A DNA stretch of 64,000 nucleotides from Methanocorpusculum labreanum Z (lineage in GTDB: Archaea > Halobacteriota > Methanomicrobia > Methanomicrobiales > Methanocorpusculaceae): contig NC_008942.1 in NCBI RefSeq assembly GCF_000015765.1, forward strand, positions 291,921-355,920, in the 5' to 3' direction. A program made the translations under genes and the position numbers. The notes under the pieces were generated by a model, which was not told the origin of the DNA, made no database searches, and worked only from the letters and a program-made list of their open reading frames with translations. Shown piece by piece: positions 16,774-25,621 of this stretch (positions within the stretch are counted from its first letter, which is position 1; each line of letters starts with the position of its first letter).

Positions 16774-17919
16774 TCAGATCTCCAATTTTTGATAGGAGAG
16801 TCCTTCGCGATTTGCCTTTAGTTTTTCATAGACTGGTGCTCCATCGACAAATGTGTATATTTCATCAGCTTTTGCTGCAGGATCAATGTCTGAAAATGTT
16901 TCGGGATAAAGGATCGTTCCGATATAATATGCATTTGCGAGGGTGGTTTCATAATTCACCACATAGAATGTGTGCGGATTGACCGAATACACCTGACCTG
17001 TCTTTACGGCAGTCAGTTCTTTATATGATGGGTCATTTTTCAGTTCATTGATTGCTCCGCCGTTGGCAGCGTTGAGTGTTGAAAGGTCGACAAAGATAAT
17101 GTCCGGATTCCAGTCTAGGATCTGTTCTTTTGCTACCTGGACATATCCGATGCTTTCAGATCCATTGACATTTCCGGCAACATTGTTGGCTTCAAGTACT
17201 GCAAAGGGGTAGTAGTACGGATTTGTTCCATCTATTCCGTGTCCTCCTCTATAGGAAACGCCGGCGATGTAAACAGTCGGTTTTTCATCATCCGGTATGT
17301 TGGGTATACGTGACTGAAGATCTTTTTCGATGGCATCGAAGTAGTTTATCAGGGCTTCTGTTCTTTCCTGTTTATGGAAGATTGTTCCGATCATGCGGAA
17401 GGTGTCCTGAATTTTATCTGCGTCGGTTACATAGTCTCCGGTGTAGAACATAACCACTGGAATGCCGGTTTTCTCCTGGATTTCATTGGCATTTTCCAAC
17501 GTTGCCGTGAATGTTGAGAGGAAGAGTACTTCAGCTCCCGATGCCATCAGGCTTTCAGCATCTACTTTGCTGCACGCAGGGCCTAGTGACGGAATCTCCA
17601 ACATTTCGGGGTGGGCAATTCTGTAGGGTCTTGAGTCTCCAACGGTCGTAGTTGCATTGCAGTCTCCATAATCGACTATTGCTACGCGGTCCAGATCAAC
17701 ATCGAGATAAACAAAATATCTGAGTGCTCCTGATCCGCTGACAGCGATTTTTTCCGGATTGTCTGGAATCGTGACTGTCCGTCCCAGTGCATCGGTGATG
17801 GTGATCGTTCCGTTATCCGATTGTCCGTTTCCGGAATCAATACAGCCTGCACTAAAACAGAATGCGGTTATGCATAGTAATGCGAGCAGTATCTCTATTT
17901 TTTTCATGTTACTGGTCAT
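16774..17919 (-). CDS. ABC transporter substrate-binding lipoprotein, iron/cobalamin type
   Basis: 381 residues. A basic start, hydrophobic helix and lipobox FSAGC (Cys about 26) show export and lipid anchoring. The body is a class III binding protein: DALGRTVTIPDNPEKIAVSG at the start, a helical backbone, and repeated substrate-lobe motifs (GAEVLFLSTF, WNPDIIFVDL). Relatives bind iron chelates or cobalamin. No permease or ATPase gene is adjacent, so partners lie elsewhere. The upstream region has strong palindromes at 18040-18087. Confidence 0.9.
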   Translation of the reverse strand: MTSNMKKIEILLALLCITAFCFSAGCIDSGNGQSDNGTITITDALGRTVTIPDNPEKIAVSGSGALRYFVYLDVDLDRVAIVDYGDCNATTTVGDSRPYRIAHPEMLEIPSLGPACSKVDAESLMASGAEVLFLSTFTATLENANEIQEKTGIPVVMFYTGDYVTDADKIQDTFRMIGTIFHKQERTEALINYFDAIEKDLQSRIPNIPDDEKPTVYIAGVSYRGGHGIDGTNPYYYPFAVLEANNVAGNVNGSESIGYVQVAKEQILDWNPDIIFVDLSTLNAANGGAINELKNDPSYKELTAVKTGQVYSVNPHTFYVVNYETTLANAYYIGTILYPETFSDIDPAAKADEIYTFVDGAPVYEKLKANREGLSYQKLEI

Positions 17920-18039
17920 AATTGATAGGTTTTTGTTGGTTTTCGTGCTATGCTGTGTCTGAAGATTGCGGGATTTGGGGTGCTATCCCTATAATCATTT
18001 TTAATCATTAAATTTAATTTACGAGTAATTAGTGTTACT

Positions 18040-18087
18040 AAAATAATAATATTATTATTTTTATTGCCATAATTAATTATTAATTAT
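18040..18087. promoter_or_regulatory. Two AT-rich palindromes upstream of the binding-protein gene
   Basis: A perfect 22-bp palindrome spans 18040-18061 (half site ending TAATAAT) and a second inverted repeat ATAATTAAT-T-ATTAATTAT spans 18069-18087. They sit 120-170 bp upstream of the lipoprotein ATG. Metal regulators of the DtxR or Fur type use AT-rich dyads, so these may be operators; the whole 17990-18110 stretch is very AT-rich, which lowers the significance of any single palindrome. Confidence 0.4.
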
Positions 18088-18220
18088 TATTTTAAAATAA
18101 CAAAATGTAAAATATAGGTTACAATGAGTGTGTCATCGTTTCTGAAAAGCGGGGAAGAGAGAAAAAAGTGAACTGAAAGATGTAGATGTCGAAGTTCACG
18201 AACCAGATAAACTCACATAG

Positions 18221-18721
18221 TTACAGGATGAGTGATCTGACCGTCGGGAGATTGCGGAGTTTCTGGATGGCTTCTGCCGGAATCACTCCGTCGATGATGA
18301 TGACAAGGCGCGGTGTTTCGACCACATATGGATCCGTGACGAAGATCTGTCTGAGAGGAAGATCGTAGGATGCGAGGACATCGACTGCCGAGGCGACGAT
18401 GTTTTTGTCGCCGGCGTTATTTGGAAGGATAGTGATTACCGAGAGGCCGAGATTTTTGGCGACGTCTGTGAGGTCCGGGGTGACCCGGAGACGGGAAAAA
18501 AGAGACTGCAGTTCATCGATCTCGCAGATTCTGCGCAGGGTGGAGTCTACGACCCGTCGGTCGACTTTAATCACCCGTGCGAGCGCGGATGCGGAAATTT
18601 CTATGCCGTTTACTACTGCTTTCCCTTCGGCGGATACGCCGAAACCGTTTTCAAGAAGAAAACGGACGACTCTCTGCTGCGAGGGCGAGTCCTGAAATTG
18701 TTCGAGTATTCTCCGCCACAT
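18221..18721 (-). CDS. ACT-domain regulatory protein (COG2061-like)
   Basis: 166 residues from the ATG at 18721 (MWRRILEQFQDSPSQQRVVR); the open frame extends upstream into the tRNA-Leu gene, which is not credible. The N-terminal half is helix-turn-helix-like (ISASALARVIKVDRRVVDST), the C-terminal half an ACT-like ligand fold (LGLSVITILPNNAGDKNIVA; RLVIIIDGVIP). Related archaeal proteins are viewed as allosteric regulators of amino-acid metabolism. No homoserine or threonine gene is adjacent. Confidence 0.8.
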   Translation of the reverse strand: MWRRILEQFQDSPSQQRVVRFLLENGFGVSAEGKAVVNGIEISASALARVIKVDRRVVDSTLRRICEIDELQSLFSRLRVTPDLTDVAKNLGLSVITILPNNAGDKNIVASAVDVLASYDLPLRQIFVTDPYVVETPRLVIIIDGVIPAEAIQKLRNLPTVRSLIL

Positions 18722-18851
18722 TGTATCTTTGTGTCTATCACGGAACACATAAATACGCTTGCCTTGTTTTTTGAACAGTGATGTCCAAGAGCTCTGTGTA
18801 AATCCAGCAGATTTATTTACTTGACTGACCCACATGTATAGGTCGCACAGT

Positions 18852-18936
18852 GCGAGGGTAGCCAAGCCAGGTCAACGGCGCTAGCTTGAGGGGCTAGTCT
18901 AGTAGTAGTTCTTGGGTTCGAATCCCATCCCTCGCA
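18852..18936 (+). tRNA. tRNA-Leu (GAG)
   Basis: Acceptor GCGAGGG pairs with CCCTCGC; anticodon stem CTAGC/GCTAG encloses the loop TTGAGGG, giving anticodon GAG. The long variable arm (class II) and T-arm GGGTTCGAATCCC fit Leu. Discriminator A at 18936; CCA is not encoded. 85 nt, no intron. Confidence 0.93.
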
Positions 18937-19159
18937 TATTCATTTGGTCTTCTGCCCATTCAGTTTTCTTTTGTATTTCTTATGTAAGCTTTCGTTCAGC
19001 TGCTTACTGGGCTCTTTTTCCGGTCCAGTATCTCTCTTTGATGACTTTCTTTGAGTATTTTTCCATGAAATATTCATAAAAGAAGCCGCAGGAGTCTGTC
19101 AATTTTCTGCATATCCTTTAATAGTTCCCCGGATATCTTATTATCAGGTACAAAAATCC

Positions 19160-20197
19160 ATGGCAGAAAATCCGGCGACAGTTTCCGACAGACCCGTTAT
19201 CGGCCTTGAGAAGGAGCTTCAGGAAATCGACGAGGCCATTGAACGGTTTGGGGATGGTGCACCGGCGCACATCGCGATTGTTTCCGAACCGCTGGGCGGC
19301 CGGACCACTATCGCCAATGAGATTCGGCGCCTATACGGTGAAAGGGTCAACTATCTTCCGCTGAAGTTCGTGATCTCGCCCGCCTCACTCCCGGATTTTT
19401 CAGCCTGTCCTGAGGATATTATCCTGATAGACAACTGCCGGCTGCTTGCAACGCGGAGGATCGGGGGTTTCGATGTCCTTGATGCGTTTTTGCGTGCCCT
19501 GATCTCTTCAAAAAAACTCTTTATTACGACATGGAATATCTACAGCTGGCAGTATCTCTCGGCCGTGATGAACATTGAGGCATATTTTTCGACCGTTATC
19601 GTTCTTGCGAAGATGGACGCCCCCGATCTCAAGAAGGTGATCATGTCCAGGTATAAGCCTGGTGAGATCCGGTTTATCAGCGACGGGGTAGCCGAGCGCT
19701 CAATGTTTTTTTCTCTGGTCCATAAACAGATCCGTTTGCCGCTGAAGGGTACCGAAGTATCAATTCCCTGGATAAAACTGAACTTTACTCTCATGCTGCG
19801 CCGTCTTCCCCGAAAAAAACGCATCCAGATATCCCTCGAGGATCTCATCTTTGAAAAGATCAACAGAATATCCCGGGGAACTCCGGGTGTAGCCGTCCTT
19901 CTTTGGGAGTCCAGCCTGAACGATAATGTCATCTCTCTGAACTCCATCACCGAGACTCCCTATTCCATCAATCTCGATACCAGCGACTCATTCATCCTCA
20001 CGATCATCCTGTCTATGAAATCCCTGCAGGAGGAGGATCTGACCGCGATTGTCGGGTCGGAGATGGATATCCGGCGTGTCCTCTATCGTCTTGTCTGTGA
20101 GGGGCTTGTGAGGAATGATGACGGGTATTACAGTATTCCGGCGTTTGCACTTGAGCCGGTTGCCGAGTACCTGAAAAAGACCAGGAGACTGTGGTGA
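19160..20197 (+). CDS. P-loop ATPase-like protein with degenerate Walker A, C-terminal winged helix
   Basis: 345 residues. The P-loop position reads SEPLGGRTT (first Gly to Ser, Lys to Arg), followed by a Walker B-like IILIDNC and an AAA-type helical lid. The last 70 residues look like a winged helix (MSLQEEDLTAIVG-type segment, LVCEGLVRNDDGYYSIP). ATP hydrolysis is doubtful, but binding is possible. The ORF ends 2 bp before the MscS start, so the pair is translated together. Possible role: sensing or regulation of the channel or of its gene. No known family named. Confidence 0.72.
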   Translation: MAENPATVSDRPVIGLEKELQEIDEAIERFGDGAPAHIAIVSEPLGGRTTIANEIRRLYGERVNYLPLKFVISPASLPDFSACPEDIILIDNCRLLATRRIGGFDVLDAFLRALISSKKLFITTWNIYSWQYLSAVMNIEAYFSTVIVLAKMDAPDLKKVIMSRYKPGEIRFISDGVAERSMFFSLVHKQIRLPLKGTEVSIPWIKLNFTLMLRRLPRKKRIQISLEDLIFEKINRISRGTPGVAVLLWESSLNDNVISLNSITETPYSINLDTSDSFILTIILSMKSLQEEDLTAIVGSEMDIRRVLYRLVCEGLVRNDDGYYSIPAFALEPVAEYLKKTRRLW

Positions 20198-20199
20198 TC

Positions 20200-21063
20200 A
20201 TGGCTGATACGCTGCTTACAAATGTTACAACGGGTGTCGTCACCGAACTCCCGTTTAAGACCTTCGACCTGAATCTTGTTCTCTATATTGTATTCATCAT
20301 CGTCTTCGCCTACGTCCTGAACCGGCTGCTCGGTTTTGTTCTGACCCATATCTCGGAACGGATGGGCTGGCACCGGACCACGGTGACCATGGTGATCCCG
20401 CTTCTGAAGCTTATCGTTTCGGTGACCGCCCTTTATTACATCATAATTGCCGTTATCGAGCCTTCGCTGACCCAATTGATCGCCTTTTCGGGTCTCTTCG
20501 GCGCTGCTGTCGGTTTTGGTTTGAAGGATGTTTTTGCCGATATCATCGGGGGGATCGTCATCATCTTTGAAAAACCCTACCAGATCGGCGACAAGGTATC
20601 CATCGGAGGTACGTATGGGGAGGTGAAAAACATCGGGATCCGTTCTACCCGTTTGCAGACCCCTGATGATGAACAGGTCTCGATCCCGAATGTTACGGTA
20701 TTCAGTCAGCCGGTGACCAGCGGGAATGCGGGGGATCTTGCTATGATGATAGTCATCGATCTCTATATCCATCCGGAATCCGATGCAGAGATGGCTATGA
20801 AGATCCTTAAAGAAGCGTTGGTCACATCAAAATATGTGATCATCTCGAAAAAATATACTTATACCGTGCTTCTTGAGGATTTCCCGTTCTACATGCGTGT
20901 CCGGGCAAAGGGGTATGTCAATGATCTCCGGCTCGAGTTCGAGTTTAAATCGGAAGTTACCCGGCGGGCGTGGTCGGAGTTCAGAATAGCAGGGATCCGG
21001 CCGCCGTCGTTTGTTCCCGCTGCGGGTGATCCGGGTCGTCTGCCGGGTGAAGCTGCGGCATAA
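20200..21063 (+). CDS. Small-conductance mechanosensitive channel, MscS family
   Basis: 287 residues from the ATG at 20200; GTG codons at 20191 and 20194 are alternatives, since AGGAG lies at 20183-20187. Three transmembrane helices end in the pore-lining TM3 region (LFGAAVGFGLKDVFADIIGG), followed by the MscS beta domain (YQIGDKVSIGGTYGEVKNIG) and alpha-beta vestibule. It releases solutes on hypo-osmotic shock. Context with the ATPase-like gene and the ablAB osmolyte genes elsewhere in the window fits osmotic control. Confidence 0.9.
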   Translation: MADTLLTNVTTGVVTELPFKTFDLNLVLYIVFIIVFAYVLNRLLGFVLTHISERMGWHRTTVTMVIPLLKLIVSVTALYYIIIAVIEPSLTQLIAFSGLFGAAVGFGLKDVFADIIGGIVIIFEKPYQIGDKVSIGGTYGEVKNIGIRSTRLQTPDDEQVSIPNVTVFSQPVTSGNAGDLAMMIVIDLYIHPESDAEMAMKILKEALVTSKYVIISKKYTYTVLLEDFPFYMRVRAKGYVNDLRLEFEFKSEVTRRAWSEFRIAGIRPPSFVPAAGDPGRLPGEAAA

Positions 21064-21093
21064 TTTGATTTTCAGGCAGTCATCATGATATTT

Positions 21094-21213
21094 TTATGAA
21101 AAACCGGCCGGATCTTTCCCTCCGGTCTGCCGCTCCCGTTCAATCCGGGCAATGTATTCCGGGAGGTTGCGCAGATCACGACGGATGCGGGATAAAAGTC
21201 CGGAAGCGTTCAT
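21094..21213 (-). CDS. Candidate 39-aa basic peptide
   Basis: Minus-strand frame from an ATG at 21213, MNASGLLSRIRRDLRNLPEY onward, ending before 21094; arginine-rich and helical. AAGGA lies just before the ATG. No homology recognised; it may be chance. Confidence 0.25.
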   Translation of the reverse strand: MNASGLLSRIRRDLRNLPEYIARIERERQTGGKDPAGFS

Positions 21214-21312
21214 ATTTTAATTCCTTCACAAGCATTTGTCGGATTTGTCGCCATGATCTCGCTTAACCATAGTGTTCCGTCCTTGAGCGGGTATGGTGCG
21301 GATGATGAAGGC

Positions 21313-21774
21313 CTACAATTTAGACACATTCAGCGCGATCTTTCTAAGCGTCTTGAGAGATTGAGATGACGCAGTTTCATCGAAGTCCGCAAACATTGAC
21401 GTATTCAGCTCAAGGCCAATTTGCAAGAGGTTGGGAAGAATGCGTTTTCCTTTATCGGTAAGGTGTAATTTCTTACTTCGCCGATCATTCGGATCCGTAA
21501 TACGTGTAATCAAACCTTCTTCTTCAAGGCGGATCACGGTTTTTGCCACCATTGTCTTGTCGAATCCCCGGGACAATGCGATGCTATCCTGACTCGGCCC
21601 GTCCATTTCATAAACTGCCATAAGGACTGCAAAATGCCCCCATCCGAGATGATATTCGGCAAGTTCTCGTGCAAAATATCGTTGAGTGCTGCGGTAAATA
21701 TAGGAAATCAGGGCAGCAGGCATTTCGATTTCCTGTATCCATTGTGTGGTTGTTTCACTATCGTCCTTTACCAT
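21313..21774 (-). CDS. MarR-family transcriptional regulator
   Basis: 153 residues from the ATG at 21774, preceded by GAGGG; a TTG 36 bp upstream lies inside an operator and is unlikely. The winged helix (PSQDSIALSRGFDKTMVAKT, then RRSKKLHLTDKGKR as wing) is flanked by dimerisation helices. Two perfect 16-bp palindromes upstream suggest autoregulation. It is divergent from the DUF169-nitroreductase genes, which it probably controls. Confidence 0.92.
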   Translation of the reverse strand: MVKDDSETTTQWIQEIEMPAALISYIYRSTQRYFARELAEYHLGWGHFAVLMAVYEMDGPSQDSIALSRGFDKTMVAKTVIRLEEEGLITRITDPNDRRSKKLHLTDKGKRILPNLLQIGLELNTSMFADFDETASSQSLKTLRKIALNVSKL

Positions 21775-21796
21775 GGTATTTCGGGCCCTCAAAATT

Positions 21797-21812
21797 AGTT
21801 GATTAATCAACT
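21797..21812. promoter_or_regulatory. Operator 1 of the MarR gene
   Basis: AGTTGATTAATCAACT, a perfect 16-bp palindrome (18 bp with flanking T/A). It abuts the TATA box of the marR promoter (TATAAATA on the minus strand, 21812-21819), so bound repressor would block TBP or polymerase. Confidence 0.82.
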
Positions 21813-21841
21813 ATTTATAGTATTATGGAGATTACATTATT

Positions 21842-21857
21842 AGTTGATTAATCAACT
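21842..21857. promoter_or_regulatory. Operator 2 of the MarR gene
   Basis: Second exact copy of AGTTGATTAATCAACT, 45 bp from the first centre to centre, toward the DUF169 genes. It may regulate the divergent transcript. Confidence 0.8.
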
Positions 21858-21918
21858 GTTATGGGCGCGATCTGATAGAGAGATTTCGTACCCCTATCAG
21901 GATGCGGTTCACACCCGA

Positions 21919-22011
21919 ATGAGAGAAATGTTCTGCCAGATGATCAGATTCAACAAAGATCGATTTGCCCATAAGTACGAATGGTATGAACGGATGGGCC
22001 GGACGAAATAA
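21919..22011 (+). CDS. Candidate 30-aa leader ORF or gene remnant
   Basis: ATG at 21919, MREMFCQMIRFNKDRFAHKY onward, stop at 22009-22011, 15 bp before the DUF169 ATG. The frame is open further upstream to the second operator. Aromatic and charged composition is protein-like, but no family is recognised. It could be a decayed 3-prime end of a lost gene. Confidence 0.25.
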   Translation: MREMFCQMIRFNKDRFAHKYEWYERMGRTK

Positions 22012-22026
22012 AAAGGAGATTACGTC

Positions 22027-22863
22027 ATGAAGAGCATCGTTGCACAAAAAGCCGGTCTCCGCTTTGAGCCGGTTGCCATTCTCTGGAGCGATACAAAACC
22101 CGAAGGGGCGCTCCAGCCAAAGCCGAATACTCTCGGCTGCGTAATGAACTTTATCGCACAGGCACTGACAAAAGGAAAGATCGTGGTCTTTGATCGGGAG
22201 TCCTGTCTCTGTACAGGAGCACGGGCCGGGCTGGGATTCGGGAACGGGTACCTCACTGCTTTTGGCGGAGCCGGTGTGGATTTCATGTCTGCCTTTTTTG
22301 TCAAGGGAGTTGCCAGCAGCAAGAATCCGGAAGCATACAATGCGATCGTAGAGCACATCCCGGCGCGTGAACGGGACAAGTTCACTCACGGGGAACGCAT
22401 CTTCCCGGATGTTGAGAGCGCGAAACGGTTCATGACTGAAGATCTCCCGATCACGGATATTGCTGAAAAGTACGTGATTTTCACGCCCCTGGGGAAGATC
22501 AATCAGGATGAGAAGCCGGTTTCGGTCGTATTTCTTGTCGATCCTGTCCAGCTCTCCGGCCTATCGATTTTCATGGGAACGCTTCGCGACCGACCGGACC
22601 CGGTATTTTTCCCTGCCCGGATGGCAGCATGCCAGCAGATCGGGGCGGCGGTATACGCGGAAGCAAAAGAGAAGCAGCCCCGGGCCGTGCTCGGATATAA
22701 CGATATCGCGGCACGGGAGAACGTCGGTGAATTGATTCCCCGGCACATGTTCACCTTCGCAGTGCCGTACACCCTGTTCCTTGAAATGGAAGCCGGGGCA
22801 ACCGATAGTGTCTTGGATGGCCCGATATGGAAAGACGTGGCCGGGAAAAACAAAGGAGACTGA
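22027..22863 (+). CDS. DUF169 family protein
   Basis: 278 residues. Family features: FEPVAILWSDTKPEGA near the start, and a conserved Cys-rich stretch (DRESCLCTGARAGLGFGNGY). DUF169 proteins are common in anaerobes and methanogens with unknown function; the cysteines could hold a cofactor. AAGGAG precedes the ATG. It is followed after 1 bp by the nitroreductase, and both are divergent from MarR. Confidence 0.87.
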   Translation: MKSIVAQKAGLRFEPVAILWSDTKPEGALQPKPNTLGCVMNFIAQALTKGKIVVFDRESCLCTGARAGLGFGNGYLTAFGGAGVDFMSAFFVKGVASSKNPEAYNAIVEHIPARERDKFTHGERIFPDVESAKRFMTEDLPITDIAEKYVIFTPLGKINQDEKPVSVVFLVDPVQLSGLSIFMGTLRDRPDPVFFPARMAACQQIGAAVYAEAKEKQPRAVLGYNDIAARENVGELIPRHMFTFAVPYTLFLEMEAGATDSVLDGPIWKDVAGKNKGD

Positions 22864-22864
22864 T

Positions 22865-23578
22865 ATGATGAATGATCTGATGACGATTATACGGCAAAGA
22901 TATTCTGAACGGGAACCATTCGATTCCAACCGACAGGTACCGACAGCAGATGTGGAAAAGATTCTCGAAGGGGCACGCTGGGCGCCGACATCCCACAATA
23001 TGCAGAATTTTGAGATTGTTGTCGTCGATGACGAAAGATTACTGAATCGGCTCGGCAATCTGAACACTATCCCCTCTCCGGAGTTCATCCGGGAAAACTT
23101 TGAGCAGCTTTCGATGACAGAGAAGGAGCTGGCACAGAAAAAAGTCGGAATACTGGGAACACAGTTCCCTCCCGCCTGGCAGGACAAGGCCCAGCTTGAA
23201 TCGGCAATAAAGGAACGGATGCCCTTGAACCTGGGGCGGCTGATAAACGGTGCCCCGACGATCCTTATCCTCTTGTACGATACCCGGAAACGTGCACCGG
23301 CCTCGCCAGGCGACCTGCTCGGGGCTGTCAGCCTCGGGGCCGTTATGGAGAATATGTGGCTCGTGGCTCAGTCTCTGGACATCGGTTTCCAGATACTGAG
23401 TATGTTCGGCTCGCCGGTGCAAAAGGAAGTAAAAAAGATCATGGGAATTCCCGATCACATGGCCGTCCTGTTTGCGATCAGGCTTGGATACCCCTTCACG
23501 CGATCGGAAGCCCTTCGGGTCCGGCGGGAAACAGACTCGTTTGCTCATCGCAATGAGTATGGGACCATGGATAAATGA
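22865..23578 (+). CDS. Nitroreductase-family flavoprotein
   Basis: 237 residues from the ATG at 22865 (a second ATG follows directly). RQRYSEREPF with EGARWAPTSHNMQNFEIVVV are the FMN-phosphate and isoalloxazine contacts; AVSLGAVMENMWLVAQSLDI is the dimer-helix segment. An insert of about 40 residues (EFIRENFEQL to KERMPLNLG) lengthens the usual fold. Probably an FMN NAD(P)H oxidoreductase induced through MarR. Confidence 0.9.
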   Translation: MMNDLMTIIRQRYSEREPFDSNRQVPTADVEKILEGARWAPTSHNMQNFEIVVVDDERLLNRLGNLNTIPSPEFIRENFEQLSMTEKELAQKKVGILGTQFPPAWQDKAQLESAIKERMPLNLGRLINGAPTILILLYDTRKRAPASPGDLLGAVSLGAVMENMWLVAQSLDIGFQILSMFGSPVQKEVKKIMGIPDHMAVLFAIRLGYPFTRSEALRVRRETDSFAHRNEYGTMDK

Positions 23579-23667
23579 TTCTCTTTTTTTAGCCCATCAA
23601 GAGCCGTTGTTGTCAGTTTTTCTCGGATCGGGTCTGTTTTTTCTCCTCCGCTCCTGAAAGTCGGGAG

Positions 23668-23967
23668 TTACGTCTGCCTGAACATCGATTTTATCATGTC
23701 AAGTCTCTCTTTCAGGTCCGGTTCCTCAAGTTCTTTTACAACGCATTCGAGAAGCGTTGGTATCTCAAGGTGCTGGGGACATTTCTCAAGACATTCTTCG
23801 CATTGAATACACTGGGAAGCGAACGCGGGTTCCCCATTCGACATAATGCCGCTCAGCCAGGCAGCGTACATAAACTTTGCCTCTTCTGGTTTGCCTGACA
23901 GGTTCATGTTGTTGAACCATTCAAAGCAGAGAGGAGCCCGGACGTAAACGTATTGACAGAATACCAT
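23668..23967 (-). pseudogene. C-terminal remnant of a ferredoxin-type aldo/keto reductase
   Basis: 99 codons. From about LCFEWFNNMNLSG to the end it matches the C-terminus of [4Fe-4S] aldo/keto reductases: SQCIQCEECLEKCPQHLEIP with CxxCxxCxxxCP. The TIM-barrel part with the catalytic Tyr and NADP site is missing. It overlaps the 3-prime end of the serine hydrolase gene in another frame. A deletion that removed the barrel and the hydrolase tail explains both. Confidence 0.75.
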
Positions 23968-25505
23968 GGGACCCGTTCATATGCGAGCACCGGCGTATTT
24001 TCGGAACAGAGGAACGTCACATCACCGTTCTCATTCTCCCGAAAGACCATATTTCCATACACTGACGGGCCGCCGCTTTTCTCTTGAAAGACGCCGGGTG
24101 AAACCTCGATGTATTCTGTAGAGTCGCCATCAATATTTAACACAAGGCAGGCATTATTTTCTCCCGCTTCAACCGTCATTTGCTGCGGAGGTTGAAGGAA
24201 AAATTCAAACGTCCGGTAATTATGGCGGTTTGACTGATAAACTCCTGTATACTTCTCAAATGATCCGGAATGTTCTATTTCCTGCGTCACCGTCTCCGTC
24301 TCCGTTAGGGGGAAGAATCGGCCGACATACTCGAGAAGCAGATCATTTCGTGCACTTGTCCCTCCGGGAGCATTGTATGAGACAAAAAACCCGGTTTTTT
24401 TGTCAGGAATGATAACGAAAAGCGAATGGAAGGTATTGGTATCTCCGCCGTGGAGGATGATCCGCTCGCCATTGAGATAGTTTTCATAAAATCCAAGGCA
24501 GATGCCGCTGACCCGCGGGTCATTTGTAAATGCTCTTGCATGCATGAGTGCGGCGGCCGGTTCAGAAAGAATTTCTGCGCCGTTCACTTTTCCGTTCTGC
24601 ATATGTGCGGCAAGGAAAACTGCCATATCCTCTGCTGTGGAGCTGATGGATCCGGCAGGTCCGATGACAAAAATCGTGTCGGTGATCGCTGCATTTGTCC
24701 CGCCGATATAATTATATCCGGAGGAGAGGCTGCCGGCGGATTCTGGCGGGAGGAGATAGGATAGATGGGTATTTTTGAGATCAAGCGGGGTTAAGATATG
24801 TTCCTGGAGATACTGTTCAAACGGCATGCCGCTTACATCCTCAACAATGACGGCTGCAAGCGTTGTGCCGTAATTTGAGTAGGAGGTCACGGTTCCCGGA
24901 GGATAGACCCGTGCAGGTATATAATCCCGGCAGTAGATCCTGAATGAGAAAAGATCATCTACGTCTTCAACTGTAGCCCTCCGGATTGCGTCTTCAAATC
25001 CGGCAGTGTGCGTCATCAGGTTTCGCATAGTGACCGGCTGGCCGGGGTAGGTGTCCGGAAGAGAAAAATCGGCAAGGTAGGTGTTGATGTCTGCATCCAG
25101 GTCTATTTTTCCCTCGTCCACCAGCTGCATAACACATGTCCAGGTGAAAAGTTTCGTGACCGAACCAATATGGAAGAGTGTCGATCCAGCATCGACCGGT
25201 GTTCTGTTGGCGATATCAGCATACCCGTATCCTTTGGAAAAGATCAGTTTTCCATCATATACTGCTGCGACCGTCGCGCCGGGTATATTGTATTTTGCGA
25301 GTTCTGCCGGGATCGATGCGTCAAAAAATGCCTCGACATCAGCACTTACTGCGGGATTTGAACGAGCGTCAGGTATCGGGCCGAGATCAGAATCAGCCAA
25401 AACCGGCACGCAGACTAGACAAAAACAGAGGAGGAGGACTGCCAGACTTATGCCGGGTATCCTGCCTCCTTTTAGTGTACACAGAAAACGAAGCAAAGAG
25501 ATCAT
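23904..25505 (-). CDS. Serine beta-lactamase-like hydrolase, apparently truncated at C-terminus
   Basis: 533 residues. A signal-anchor (LAVLLLCFCLVCVPVLA) precedes a class C/penicillin-binding domain: SVTKLF (SxxK), YSNYG (YxN) and a HGGDTN late motif. Archaeal relatives act extracellularly, probably as peptidases or esterases. After YERVPWYS, where related proteins usually continue into membrane helices, the sequence becomes VNTFTSGLLSALNGSTT and stops inside the aldo/keto-reductase remnant. The last 17 residues are probably junction-derived. Confidence 0.85.
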   Translation of the reverse strand: MISLLRFLCTLKGGRIPGISLAVLLLCFCLVCVPVLADSDLGPIPDARSNPAVSADVEAFFDASIPAELAKYNIPGATVAAVYDGKLIFSKGYGYADIANRTPVDAGSTLFHIGSVTKLFTWTCVMQLVDEGKIDLDADINTYLADFSLPDTYPGQPVTMRNLMTHTAGFEDAIRRATVEDVDDLFSFRIYCRDYIPARVYPPGTVTSYSNYGTTLAAVIVEDVSGMPFEQYLQEHILTPLDLKNTHLSYLLPPESAGSLSSGYNYIGGTNAAITDTIFVIGPAGSISSTAEDMAVFLAAHMQNGKVNGAEILSEPAAALMHARAFTNDPRVSGICLGFYENYLNGERIILHGGDTNTFHSLFVIIPDKKTGFFVSYNAPGGTSARNDLLLEYVGRFFPLTETETVTQEIEHSGSFEKYTGVYQSNRHNYRTFEFFLQPPQQMTVEAGENNACLVLNIDGDSTEYIEVSPGVFQEKSGGPSVYGNMVFRENENGDVTFLCSENTPVLAYERVPWYSVNTFTSGLLSALNGSTT

Positions 25506-25621
25506 CTAACTGATACTATCTCACTGCTTTTTATTTGAATTTATGTTTTTTTTCGAATCAGCGGTTTTGCCGTTCACTCCCAAAACTGAGATGCGGGGTT
25601 TCGTTTTGTCGTCGGCCGGTA

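Noticed and set aside
18722..18865. N-terminal extension of the ACT-domain protein
   Set aside because: It runs into the tRNA-Leu gene; the ATG at 18721 begins the conserved part.
18852..18936. tRNA-Leu as an integration site
   Set aside because: No integrase and no duplicate of the tRNA 3-prime end were found nearby.
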